The position numbers and the translations under genes were made by a program. The notes under the pieces are model-generated. The model did no database searches, was not told the origin of the DNA, and saw nothing but the letters and a program-made list of their open reading frames with translations. Shown piece after piece: positions 1 through 7,466 of a DNA stretch of 64,000 nucleotides; the first letter of the stretch is position 1, and the number at the start of each line of letters is the position of its first letter. The stretch lies in assembly GCA_012838915.1 (NCBI GenBank), contig DUOI01000108.1, positions 1 to 64,000 of the forward strand. Direction: 5' to 3'. Origin of the DNA: Clostridiales bacterium (lineage in GTDB: Bacteria > Bacillota > Clostridia > Caldicoprobacterales > DTU083).

Positions 1-910
1 GTATATAGGAATCGTCACAGGAATTCCCTGCAACAATGACAGCCATGGAAAGGATTCTTTGAGAGCGGGCATAATTTCTGCCAATTCGTTCACCTATAAG
101 ATCCATATGTTTTTTTAACCCTTTGCCTGCATCAGACAACAGTTTTCTTATATCAAAAATATTCTGCTGAGCTTCAGCCATGTCAGTCTGTTGAATGACC
201 GCGTTATTTCTCGGACATACAATCTGGCAATCATCACAGCCTATAATCCGGTTTCCTATCCTTTCTCTAATCTCAACAGGAATAATCTCCGGAGACAGCA
301 TATAAAAGCGTAAACACCTGCTGGCAAGAACAAGGCCGTTTTCTGCTATTGCCTGCATTGGGCAGGCATCGATACACAGTCTGCATGTGCCGCAATCAGA
401 TATTTCACCTATCTCAATTTCGTCAGGTCTTATCTCTGCATTGGTAAGCAGTGTATGCAAGGTCAGAAAGGAACCCAGCTTATGGTGGTGAATCAGGCTG
501 TTTTTCCCGAACCGGCCTAAACCACTGATATAGGCTATCTGCTTTGCCGATACAGGAGGATCTATAGCTATATTATAACCCTTCTCAGTTAACAGTTTTC
601 CCAGCTCTGCAATAGCATTCCTGCCCTTGGGGTAGGCCTCATAATGAGCACTGTAAAAGCCCTGTCCCGGAGAATTAGAATTTCTCTTGGGCTGATAAGG
701 AAAAGCAGCAGCAATTATGGTTTTTGCATCTTCCATCACTGCTTTGAAATCGCTGACCAAGCCCCTGGATTCCCAGTAATCTGTGGAATTGGCATCCAAA
801 GTCTTGCATCGCTCAATTCCTTCCTCCCATAAGGGCAGGGGCTGTACCGGGATAATGGATACCTGGCTGAAACCCAACTCGGCAGCCTTACTTTTAATTT
901 TTCCCTTCAC
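1..910 (-). CDS. QueG-like double [4Fe-4S] protein (epoxyqueuosine reductase family), C-terminus off the window
   Basis: The frame runs through the left edge, so about 303 codons are visible and the C-terminus is missing. It resembles the QueG family, which reduces epoxyqueuosine to queuosine in tRNA using a corrinoid and two [4Fe-4S] clusters. Seen: a GLGRFGKNSL loop near residue 130 (QueG-type GKN loop), CGTCRLCIDACP near 173, a further Cys near 199, and CDDCQIVCP near 225. I start at GTG 910 because GGGAGGTGA lies just upstream; an in-frame ATG at 937 has no ribosome site. A terminator separates it from the hydrogenase operon. Relatives include proteins of other function, so the substrate is inferred. 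Confidence 0.75.
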   Translation of the reverse strand, partial: MKGKIKSKAAELGFSQVSIIPVQPLPLWEEGIERCKTLDANSTDYWESRGLVSDFKAVMEDAKTIIAAAFPYQPKRNSNSPGQGFYSAHYEAYPKGRNAIAELGKLLTEKGYNIAIDPPVSAKQIAYISGLGRFGKNSLIHHHKLGSFLTLHTLLTNAEIRPDEIEIGEISDCGTCRLCIDACPMQAIAENGLVLASRCLRFYMLSPEIIPVEIRERIGNRIIGCDDCQIVCPRNNAVIQQTDMAEAQQNIFDIRKLLSDAGKGLKKHMDLIGERIGRNYARSQRILSMAVIVAGNSCDDSYI

Positions 911-1013
911 TATCTCACCTCCCTGAGCTTCGCACATAATACATCGATAGTATAACAAGTTACAATACAAGTGTCCATTGAGAAAAGCATAGTACCGGTT
1001 GAACCTTCTCATA

Positions 1014-1125
1014 AAAGAGTTAAGTTGAGAACTGTCCCCAGCCGCCCCAAAGACGATAAACCAAGAGGCAATCCCCCTATGCGAAAAACAAATGTGGACA
1101 GAAATGTAGAACCGTCCCCGTATCT
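1014..1125. repeat. two direct GGGGACRGTTC-type motifs, possible REP-like remnant
   Basis: On the minus strand GGGGACAGTTCTC (about 1026-1038) and GGGGACGGTTCTAC (about 1107-1119) occur as near-direct copies in otherwise featureless DNA between the hydrogenase terminator and the QueG-like gene. Similar GGGGACGGTTC words are, to my recollection, common in short dispersed elements of clostridial genomes, some linked to REP-associated transposases. No transposase gene is visible here. Confidence 0.35.
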
Positions 1126-1155
1126 AAAAAGAACCGGCTGAAAAGCCGGTTCTTT
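1126..1155 (-). terminator. rho-independent terminator of the hydrogenase operon
   Basis: A 12-base-pair stem, AAAGAACCGGCT with AGCCGGTTCTTT and a four-base loop, lies 13 bases past the hydA stop. On the minus strand it is followed by a T run. Confidence 0.9.
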
Positions 1156-1167
1156 GGGACTGCTTGT

Positions 1168-2907
1168 TTAGAATTTTTTTCTGGGTGTGTAGTGTGTATG
1201 CAGCAATTCATGTGCTTTATGACTGTTGGGCTCACCCAGATACTCCTCATAAACCTTCTTAACGGATGGATTTTCATGGGATTTCCGGACCGGCAGCGAC
1301 CTGTCCTCATCATAAATGGCAGCAGCCCGGGCTTCACGAACATTTATTTCCATCTGTACCTGAGCCGTTACAATCGGCTGTCCTCCGCCGGTAACACAGC
1401 CGCCGGGGCATCCCATAACCTCAATAAAATGATATTCCTTCTCGCCGGACTTCACCTTTTCCAGTAAAGCTTTGGCATTGGCAGTTCCATGTGCAACCGC
1501 TGCCTTTACTGTAATATCTCCCAGGGGTACTTCTACCTCTTTCACACCTTCCAACCCGCGTACCGCATGAATTTCCAGGTTATCAAGGGGCTTTCCGGTT
1601 ACGATTTCGGAAACCGTTCGCAAAGCAGCTTCCATTACTCCTCCGGTAGCGCCGAAGATAACGCCGGCACCGGTGGAATCTCCCAGGGTAGGATCGAAAT
1701 CCTCATCAGCCAGTTTTACAAAATCAATGCCGGCCTGTTTGATCATCTTGGCCAATTCTCTTGTAGTCAATACTACGTCTACATCAGGATAGCCTGTAGC
1801 GCTCAATTCCGGTCTTGCGGCCTCAAACTTCTTGGCAGTGCAGGGCATAATTGAAACCACAAAAATATTGGCAGGATCTATATTGTTTTTTTCAGCATAA
1901 TAGGATTTGACCACAGCTCCCATCATTTCATGGGGAGATTTGCAGGTGGACAGGTTATCCAGAAATTCAGGATAATTGTGCTCACAATATTTAATCCATC
2001 CAGGACTGCAGGAGGTGATCAAGGGCAGTTTTCCGCCATTTTTCAGCCTGCCAAGCAGCTCAGTGCCTTCTTCCATAATGGTCAGATCTGCAGCAAAATC
2101 GGTATCGAATACCCGGTCAAAACCCAGCCTGCGCAAGGCTGCTACCATTTTACCCGTTACACGGGTTCCGATGGGCATGCCGAATTCCTCTCCCAGAGCT
2201 ACGCGAACAGCAGGAGCAGTTTGTACAACCACATGAAGATCCGGGTTGTTGATTGCATCCCATACCCTGTCGGTATCATCCTTCTCCCTCAATGCACCTA
2301 CCGGGCAGGCTTCAATGCATTGCCCGCAGTTAATGCAGTTGACTTCTGAAATATTTTTTCCGAAAATCGGTTCTACTATGGTTCGAAAGCCCCTCTCCGT
2401 TGCTCCTATGGCACCAATTCCCTGTATTTCTCTGCAGGCAGCCACGCATCGTCTGCAAAGAATGCATTTGTTGGGATCCCGAACAATGGAAGGTGAGAAT
2501 TCATCTACTGCATAATCTATCTTTTCTCCGTCAAAACGAATATCATCCACGCCCAATTGTTTGGATAGAGCCTGTAATTCACAGTTTTCACTTCTGACAC
2601 AGGTCAGACATTTTCTATCATGGTTGGATAGAATTAATTCCAGGTTTATCCTCCTCGCTTCCCGTACCGCAGGAGAATTGGTTCTGACCTCCATCCCGTC
2701 CGCTGCCGGATAAACACATGAAGCTTGTAGGTTTCTGGCGCCCTTTACTTCTACCAGGCACATACGGCATGCACCTATTTCATTGATCCCCTTCAGGTAG
2801 CATAAGGTGGGTATTTGAATATTGGCGGATCTGGCTGCTTCCAATACCGTCGTTCCCTTGGGCACTTTCACTTGGACGCCGTCTATGGTTAACCTTACCA
2901 TTTCCAT
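1168..2907 (-). CDS. hydA: [FeFe]-hydrogenase catalytic subunit (HydA/HndD) of an NAD-linked, bifurcating-type enzyme
   Basis: This is the H2-forming or H2-oxidising subunit of a cytoplasmic multimeric hydrogenase. In order: an N-terminal [2Fe-2S] domain (Cys in the CYLKG, CRMC and ASC segments), a His-Cys cluster segment (HDRKCLTC, then NC), two [4Fe-4S] motifs (CILCRRCVAAC and CINCGQCIEACP), then the H-cluster domain with loops TSCSPGW, MPCTAKKFE and MGCPGGC, and a C-terminal small-subunit-like region. The length, 579 residues, fits HndD/HydA. ATG 2907 is chosen because AGGGAG sits eight bases upstream; GTG 2916 overlaps it. Oddity: TSCSPGW has Ser where well-studied enzymes have the proton-relay Cys. 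It is last in its operon. Confidence 0.96.
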   Translation of the reverse strand: MEMVRLTIDGVQVKVPKGTTVLEAARSANIQIPTLCYLKGINEIGACRMCLVEVKGARNLQASCVYPAADGMEVRTNSPAVREARRINLELILSNHDRKCLTCVRSENCELQALSKQLGVDDIRFDGEKIDYAVDEFSPSIVRDPNKCILCRRCVAACREIQGIGAIGATERGFRTIVEPIFGKNISEVNCINCGQCIEACPVGALREKDDTDRVWDAINNPDLHVVVQTAPAVRVALGEEFGMPIGTRVTGKMVAALRRLGFDRVFDTDFAADLTIMEEGTELLGRLKNGGKLPLITSCSPGWIKYCEHNYPEFLDNLSTCKSPHEMMGAVVKSYYAEKNNIDPANIFVVSIMPCTAKKFEAARPELSATGYPDVDVVLTTRELAKMIKQAGIDFVKLADEDFDPTLGDSTGAGVIFGATGGVMEAALRTVSEIVTGKPLDNLEIHAVRGLEGVKEVEVPLGDITVKAAVAHGTANAKALLEKVKSGEKEYHFIEVMGCPGGCVTGGGQPIVTAQVQMEINVREARAAAIYDEDRSLPVRKSHENPSVKKVYEEYLGEPNSHKAHELLHTHYTPRKKF

Positions 2908-2934
2908 CTTTGTCACTCCCTTTTCTGAATAACT

Positions 2935-4731
2935 CTAACCCTTCACTATAGCCTTGAAGGGGCACTTTTCCATACAGGCACCACATTTGATGCACTTGCT
3001 CTGATCAATAGTATGTGCACTCTTGCGTTCTCCTGAGATTGCATCTACAGGGCAAGCTTTTACACAAAGTCCGCATCCTCTGCAAAGCTCGGCCTGGATG
3101 GTTATCTGAAGCAATGCCTGGCATATGCCTGCCGGACACTTCTTATCGCGTATATGAGCCTCATATTCGTCTCTGAAGTATTGTATGGTACTCAAAACCG
3201 GATTTGGAGCAGTTTGACCCAGTCCGCAAAGAGCAGACGCTTTTATGTTTTTGCCTAATTCCTCCAGTTTCTCGATGTCGCCTTCTTTACCTTGTCCTTT
3301 GGTGATGCGATCCAAAATTTCAAGCATGCGCTTGGTTCCGATGCGGCAGGGTGGACATTTGCCGCAGGATTCATCTACGGTAAAATCCAGAAAGAATCTG
3401 GCGATATCTACCATACAATTGTCCTCGTCCATAACAATCAAACCGCCGGACCCCATCATAGAGCCAATCTTTGTCAGCGAATCGTAATCAATGGGCGTAT
3501 CCAGGTGCCGCGCCGGAATACAACCGCCGGAAGGGCCCCCCGTTTGCGCAGCTTTGAATTCCTTGCCGTTTGGAATTCCGCCGCCGATTTCATAAATAAT
3601 CTCTCTTAAGGTGGTGCCCATGGGTACTTCAACCAAACCGGTGTTGTTGATTTTTCCTCCCAGTGCAAATACCTTGGTTCCCTTGCTCTTTTCTGTTCCT
3701 ATGGTTTGGAACCATTCAGGGCCGTTCAGTATAATCTGAGGTATATTAGCATAGGTCTCTACATTATTTAACAAGGTCGGCTTGCCGAATAAACCTTTAA
3801 CAGCAGGGAAAGGCGGCCTGGGTCTGGGTTCTCCTCTGCGGCCTTCAATAGATGCCATCAATGCTGTTTCTTCGCCGCATACAAAGGCACCGGCACCCAG
3901 TCTCAATTCCAAGTCAAAACTGAAGTCTGTTCCAAAGATGTTCTTACCAAGTAGACCTGCTTCCCGGGCCTGTCCTATGGCAATTGTCAAACGTTTTACA
4001 GCTATGGGATACTCCGCCCTGACGTAGATATATCCCTGATCAGCACCTATTGCATAGCCTGCAATTGCCATGGCCTCCAATACGCTGTGAGGGTCACCCT
4101 CCAATACGCTTCTGTCCATGAATGCGCCGGGGTCTCCTTCGTCGGCATTGCAACATACATATTTCTTATCACCTTCAGCTTTGGCGGTAAATTCCCACTT
4201 TACACCTGTAGGGAAGCCTGCTCCTCCCCTGCCTCTCAACCCGGATGCCTTGATAATGTCAATGGTTTCTTCGGGAGTCATTTCAAGCAATACCTTACCC
4301 AAAGCCTTGTAGCCGTCAAAGGCAATGTATTCATCAATGTTTTCCGGGTCAATGACGCCGCAATTGCGTAAAGCAAGGCGTTTTTGCTTCTTATAAAAAT
4401 CCACTTCATTCAGAGACTTTATGGCCTCGTCTTCATGAATACTGTCATGATATAGAAGATCGGTAACAATTCTGCCCTTAAGCAGATGTTCGGAGACAAT
4501 TCTCGAAACATCTTCTACTGATACCCTGCTGTAAAAAGCACCCTCGGGATAAACAATTACAACAGGTCCGACTGCACATAATCCAAAACAGCCGGTTTGA
4601 ACCAGCTTGACTTCATTTTCCAAATTATTTTTTGCCAGCTCAGCTTTGAACGTCTCCATTACATCCGCAGAGCCGGAAGAATGGCACCCTGTTCCTCCGC
4701 ATATCAAAACGTGGGAACGAAAAAATTCCAT
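2935..4731 (-). CDS. hydB: NuoF-like flavin and NADH-binding subunit (HydB/HndC) of the hydrogenase
   Basis: It carries FMN and the NAD(H) site and exchanges electrons among NAD(H), ferredoxin and the HydA subunit. In order: an N-terminal thioredoxin-like [2Fe-2S] domain ([10 protein letters not shown], then CFGLC), the NuoF core with the glycine-rich [13 protein letters not shown] nucleotide loop and [10 protein letters not shown], a cluster motif [15 protein letters not shown], and two C-terminal ferredoxin motifs ([12 protein letters not shown] and [12 protein letters not shown]). All 598 residues match the HydB/HndC architecture. The gene lies 27 bases upstream of hydA and 28 bases after hndB. 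Bifurcation is inferred from family knowledge, not from sequence alone. Confidence 0.95.
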   Translation of the reverse strand: MEFFRSHVLICGGTGCHSSGSADVMETFKAELAKNNLENEVKLVQTGCFGLCAVGPVVIVYPEGAFYSRVSVEDVSRIVSEHLLKGRIVTDLLYHDSIHEDEAIKSLNEVDFYKKQKRLALRNCGVIDPENIDEYIAFDGYKALGKVLLEMTPEETIDIIKASGLRGRGGAGFPTGVKWEFTAKAEGDKKYVCCNADEGDPGAFMDRSVLEGDPHSVLEAMAIAGYAIGADQGYIYVRAEYPIAVKRLTIAIGQAREAGLLGKNIFGTDFSFDLELRLGAGAFVCGEETALMASIEGRRGEPRPRPPFPAVKGLFGKPTLLNNVETYANIPQIILNGPEWFQTIGTEKSKGTKVFALGGKINNTGLVEVPMGTTLREIIYEIGGGIPNGKEFKAAQTGGPSGGCIPARHLDTPIDYDSLTKIGSMMGSGGLIVMDEDNCMVDIARFFLDFTVDESCGKCPPCRIGTKRMLEILDRITKGQGKEGDIEKLEELGKNIKASALCGLGQTAPNPVLSTIQYFRDEYEAHIRDKKCPAGICQALLQITIQAELCRGCGLCVKACPVDAISGERKSAHTIDQSKCIKCGACMEKCPFKAIVKG

Positions 4732-4759
4732 TTGAAACCCTCCTTATTCAGATCTGTTT

Positions 4760-5128
4760 CTACTCTGCGGCACCGATCGTATATTCGGTAACAACATGGC
4801 CGTTTACAATATGCTCTGCAACAACCCTCTTTACCTTGTCCGCAGTCATTTTTACATAGGTGACCTTTTCCTCGCCCGGGCGGGTAACCTCGACCATGGG
4901 CTCCAAACGGCAAACACCAATGCAACCCGTCTGAGATACGGTAACGTCACCGAGATTTCTCTTTTTAACTTCTTCCAGGAAAGCCAGCAGAACCGGACGG
5001 GCACCTGCTGCTATGCCGCAGGTAGCCATTCCTACCACAACACGGGTTCCTCCCGTTCTTTCTTTTCTTAAATTAACGGAATCCAGTGTTCTCTGCTTGA
5101 TTTCTTCCAATTCCTTCAGAGACTTCAT
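4760..5128 (-). CDS. hndB: thioredoxin-like [2Fe-2S] ferredoxin subunit (HndB-like)
   Basis: A 122-residue protein with the thioredoxin-fold ferredoxin Cys pattern: MATCGIAAGA near residue 37, then TGCIGVC near 68-72. It matches the small HndB-type subunit of four-subunit NADP- or NAD-linked hydrogenases (HndABCD type), where it is thought to pass electrons between the NuoE-like and NuoF-like subunits. It starts 3 bases after the HATPase stop and precedes hydB by 28 bases, so it belongs to the operon. Its exact role is inferred from family and position. Confidence 0.88.
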   Translation of the reverse strand: MKSLKELEEIKQRTLDSVNLRKERTGGTRVVVGMATCGIAAGARPVLLAFLEEVKKRNLGDVTVSQTGCIGVCRLEPMVEVTRPGEEKVTYVKMTADKVKRVVAEHIVNGHVVTEYTIGAAE

Positions 5129-5131
5129 ATT

Positions 5132-5680
5132 TCATGCACCTCCATTTAACTCTTCAATACCATTCCTTATATATTCTCTAATCCAATCCACAACAATCGG
5201 ATCTGCGATGTTTACTTTGCCCAATATCTCACGAGCCTCACGGGTATCAAACCTAAACTGTCTGCCTGGTGTCTCATGATTGTAAACAAAATTCACTTCC
5301 GGATTCAGAAAGATCAATGTAGCTAACGTCTCTTCCGGCCTGCCCAGGGGTAGGCAATCAATATGTCTTGTGTAAAACAAGGCCAGCAATGTGGTACCCT
5401 CGTGTTTACGGGACATAACCTGCAAACTCCCGCCGGTGGCTTCGGCTGATGCCCGGAACAAGGGAATTCCCAAACCTACTTTTCGTGAAGTGCGGGTGGT
5501 GTAAAAAGGGTCGGATACTTGATTCAGCTGATGCTCATCCATGCCTTTCCCATTATCCCGAATTTTCAGCCACATACAGCCTTCTTTCAGAAGCTCCCGT
5601 ATATAAAACTCAACGAGGGTTGCACCCGCTGCGATAGAATTTTGCGCCAAATCCAGTAAGTGAAGTGAAATATCCTCCAT
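5132..5680 (-). CDS. histidine-kinase-like ATPase (HATPase) protein inside the hydrogenase operon
   Basis: A 182-residue stand-alone GHKL ATPase. Seen: an N-box-like segment HLLDLAQNSIAAGA near residue 7, a G1-type box RDNGKGMD near 42, and a glycine loop KVGLGIPLFRA near 67. There is no His-phosphotransfer or sensor domain. Such proteins act as anti-sigma kinases, Ser kinases or partners in signalling. Its place between the NuoE-like and HndB-like subunits, with gaps of 3 bases on each side, means it is co-made with the enzyme. Similar insertions occur in other clostridial hydrogenase operons, as I recall. The function is unknown and a regulatory role is inferred. Confidence 0.85.
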   Translation of the reverse strand: MEDISLHLLDLAQNSIAAGATLVEFYIRELLKEGCMWLKIRDNGKGMDEHQLNQVSDPFYTTRTSRKVGLGIPLFRASAEATGGSLQVMSRKHEGTTLLALFYTRHIDCLPLGRPEETLATLIFLNPEVNFVYNHETPGRQFRFDTREAREILGKVNIADPIVVDWIREYIRNGIEELNGGA

Positions 5681-5683
5681 ATG

Positions 5684-6172
5684 CTATCTGTTTCTGTACT
5701 TATCGATGATTCCTTTTATATCTGACGGAACCAGGCGGCCATAAACGTCATCATTTATCATAATAACCGGTGCCAAGCCGCATGCACCCAGACAACGCGT
5801 TGCTTCAAGGGTGAAGTTGTAGTCTTCGGTAGTATCGCCTGGTTTGATATCCAGCTCTTTGATTAACTCATCCAAAATGGCTTGTGAGCCTTTTACATAG
5901 CAGGCAGTACCCATGCATACACCGATAGTATACTTTCCCTGGGGTTTCAGTGTAAATTGAGAATAAAAGGTCGCCACTCCGTATATATCACTAACCGGAA
6001 TATCCAAAGCTTCCGCTATATATTCCTGTACCTCTATCGGCAGGTAGCCGAATATTTCCTGTGCCTTGTGCATAATCGGCATCAAAGGCCCTTCCTTATC
6101 CTTGTATTCATCAATTGTTTGCTGCAGCTCTGCAAATTTATCTTTATTCTCCAGAAGAATAGAAGCTGACAT
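5684..6172 (-). CDS. hndA: NuoE-like [2Fe-2S] subunit (HydC/HndA) of the hydrogenase
   Basis: First gene of the hydrogenase operon. The 162-residue product is a NuoE/24-kDa homologue: a helical N-terminal bundle with the GYLPIEVQEYIAEAL and YGVATFYSQF motifs, then a thioredoxin-like [2Fe-2S] domain with CMGTACYVKG near residue 85 and CLGACGLAPV near 127. It sits next to NuoF-like HydB in the complex and helps pass electrons to or from the flavin. The ATG is preceded by an AAAGGGAGGGAG site. A sigma-A-like promoter and a perfect palindrome lie upstream in the 174-base gap. Confidence 0.94.
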   Translation of the reverse strand: MSASILLENKDKFAELQQTIDEYKDKEGPLMPIMHKAQEIFGYLPIEVQEYIAEALDIPVSDIYGVATFYSQFTLKPQGKYTIGVCMGTACYVKGSQAILDELIKELDIKPGDTTEDYNFTLEATRCLGACGLAPVIMINDDVYGRLVPSDIKGIIDKYRNR

Positions 6173-6227
6173 GCATATACTCCCTCCCTTTATTACGTAT
6201 TTTTAATATACAATAATAGCCTAATAT

Positions 6228-6256
6228 ATTATCTCATATACTTGGAATACAATCAA
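6228..6256 (-). promoter_or_regulatory. predicted promoter of the hydrogenase operon
   Basis: TTGATT (6251-6256) and GATAAT (6228-6233) are separated by 17 bases on the minus strand, about 56 bases ahead of the hndA start. The -35 box is only moderately close to consensus, which would suit an activator-dependent promoter. Confidence 0.5.
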
Positions 6257-6270
6257 TAAAAACGTCAACT

Positions 6271-6292
6271 TTTTCACAAATATTTGTGAAAA
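6271..6292. promoter_or_regulatory. perfect palindrome upstream of the hydrogenase promoter, candidate operator
   Basis: The core TTCACAAATATTTGTGAA extends by two A/T pairs on each side to 22 bases of perfect dyad symmetry. Its centre (6281.5) is about 60 bases upstream of the predicted transcription start. The half-sites point the opposite way from CRP/FNR and Rex consensus sites, so I cannot assign a regulator. Confidence 0.5.
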
Positions 6293-6346
6293 AAAAGAAT
6301 AAATCATTCGACTATTATATATCACTTGATAAAAATATAATAGCTG

Positions 6347-7048
6347 TTATACAAAACAATCGGATAAATATTTAAATATTCCACTTAATGTATATTCTTC
6401 GACGGGAATGGTCATTTTTCCGTCTAAAATTTGACTAAGATTATGAGCATCTGATGAAATGAGAAATCTATGATTGGGATAATCCTGACAATCGAAGGGT
6501 GAATTTTGTGAAAATTCCAACAATGTCAGCCCCAAATCAGGGGGTAGAAAACCCAGTTGGGATAATACGCTATAAGACGGTTTATTGATATGTGCCGGAA
6601 CGGGAAGCCCCCCATGTTTCCGTATCAATTCTATTGTATCGTCAAACGAGATGGAAAGTGAGGTTAACAGCGATTGCTGTTTTTCACCTATGATTTCATC
6701 CCGTTCATCCATAATCCATTGATGGCCGAATAAGCATGAATTGTTGCGGATACCATCATAAAATTGCTCCATTTGTGCATTAAAGGCATAAAGAGAGGGC
6801 AGATCTTTAAAATAGGCTAACAGATGAACTTCTTCCCTGGTTTGTATCTCCATGCCGGGTACAACCACCAGCCTGCCTCCTGCCGCCTTGGTAACAGCTT
6901 CAACATTGTCACAACTATTGTGATCCGTAACGGCAATGGCATGTAAACCGTTTAACAGGGCCATATTGACTATATTGTTAGGAGTCATATCATCATCACT
7001 GCAGGGGGACAATGCCGAGTGAATATGCAGATCTATAGAAGCCTCCAT
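6347..7048 (-). CDS. PHP-domain phosphoesterase
   Basis: A 233-residue PHP-superfamily protein. Metal ligands are visible in DLHIHSALSPCSDDD near the N-terminus, ITDHN near residue 40, a central PAHINKPS segment, and a C-terminal SSDAHN. PHP enzymes hydrolyse phosphomonoesters or nucleotides with a multi-metal centre, and some act on signal nucleotides. It follows the DRTGG gene by one base and ends 175 bases before the hydrogenase operon. I start at ATG 7048; a TTG at 7060 has its ribosome site too close. The substrate cannot be read from sequence. Its place between a sensor-like set and the hydrogenase suggests a signalling role (inference). Confidence 0.85.
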   Translation of the reverse strand: MEASIDLHIHSALSPCSDDDMTPNNIVNMALLNGLHAIAVTDHNSCDNVEAVTKAAGGRLVVVPGMEIQTREEVHLLAYFKDLPSLYAFNAQMEQFYDGIRNNSCLFGHQWIMDERDEIIGEKQQSLLTSLSISFDDTIELIRKHGGLPVPAHINKPSYSVLSQLGFLPPDLGLTLLEFSQNSPFDCQDYPNHRFLISSDAHNLSQILDGKMTIPVEEYTLSGIFKYLSDCFV

Positions 7049-7049
7049 T

Positions 7050-7406
7050 TTACTCTTCAACCTTCCGACCTATACCCATTTCATAAAGTTTTCCAGCCAG
7101 CTCAAAGGCGTCCATCCGGGATGAAAGGATGGTTACACCTTCCTCCTGAGCCTTTTGTATGGTTTTTTCATCCATTGAGATGCCGGAAGGCAGAATCACC
7201 CCCGCCAGCTCCAACAGGGAAGCCACAGCTACAACATTTGCATGTGCCTGAACTGTAATCCAAACAGCATCCTTTTTACCGTGTGCCATTACCCAGCTGA
7301 GCAAATCACAACAACAGCCGGAGAGCACTTCGCGATTTAAACCGGCTCCTTTAGTTAATACCGTCAAGTCCAATTCTTTAACCAGTTCTTCCATTGTCTT
7401 TTTCAT
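7050..7406 (-). CDS. DRTGG-domain protein (second copy)
   Basis: A 118-residue protein made of a single DRTGG-like domain, a ligand-sensing fold also found in phosphotransacetylase relatives and in CBS-linked proteins. It is a paralogue of the gene at 9404-9751: both carry a Cys-containing motif followed by D-L/M-x-S, then VLAFV or VMAHG, and both end with a GKLY segment. Here the motif is SGCCCDLLSWVMA, with three adjacent Cys instead of ACGSD. The next gene (PHP) starts one base after its stop. No catalytic residues are evident; a regulatory role is inferred from context. Confidence 0.82.
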   Translation of the reverse strand: MKKTMEELVKELDLTVLTKGAGLNREVLSGCCCDLLSWVMAHGKKDAVWITVQAHANVVAVASLLELAGVILPSGISMDEKTIQKAQEEGVTILSSRMDAFELAGKLYEMGIGRKVEE

Positions 7407-7466
7407 ATATGTTTCTTTCCTCCCCTGCCCTTATCAGGTTTCACCATACTACAAAGATTCTTTAAT

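Noticed and set aside
1192-2597. several long plus-strand frames opposite hydA
   Set aside because: They are antisense to a clearly conserved gene and show no family motifs or ribosome sites.
6271-6292. Rex or CRP/FNR operator
   Set aside because: The half-sites are inverted relative to both consensus forms (TTCACAA...TTGTGAA rather than TTGTGAA...TTCACAA), so I report only an unassigned palindrome.
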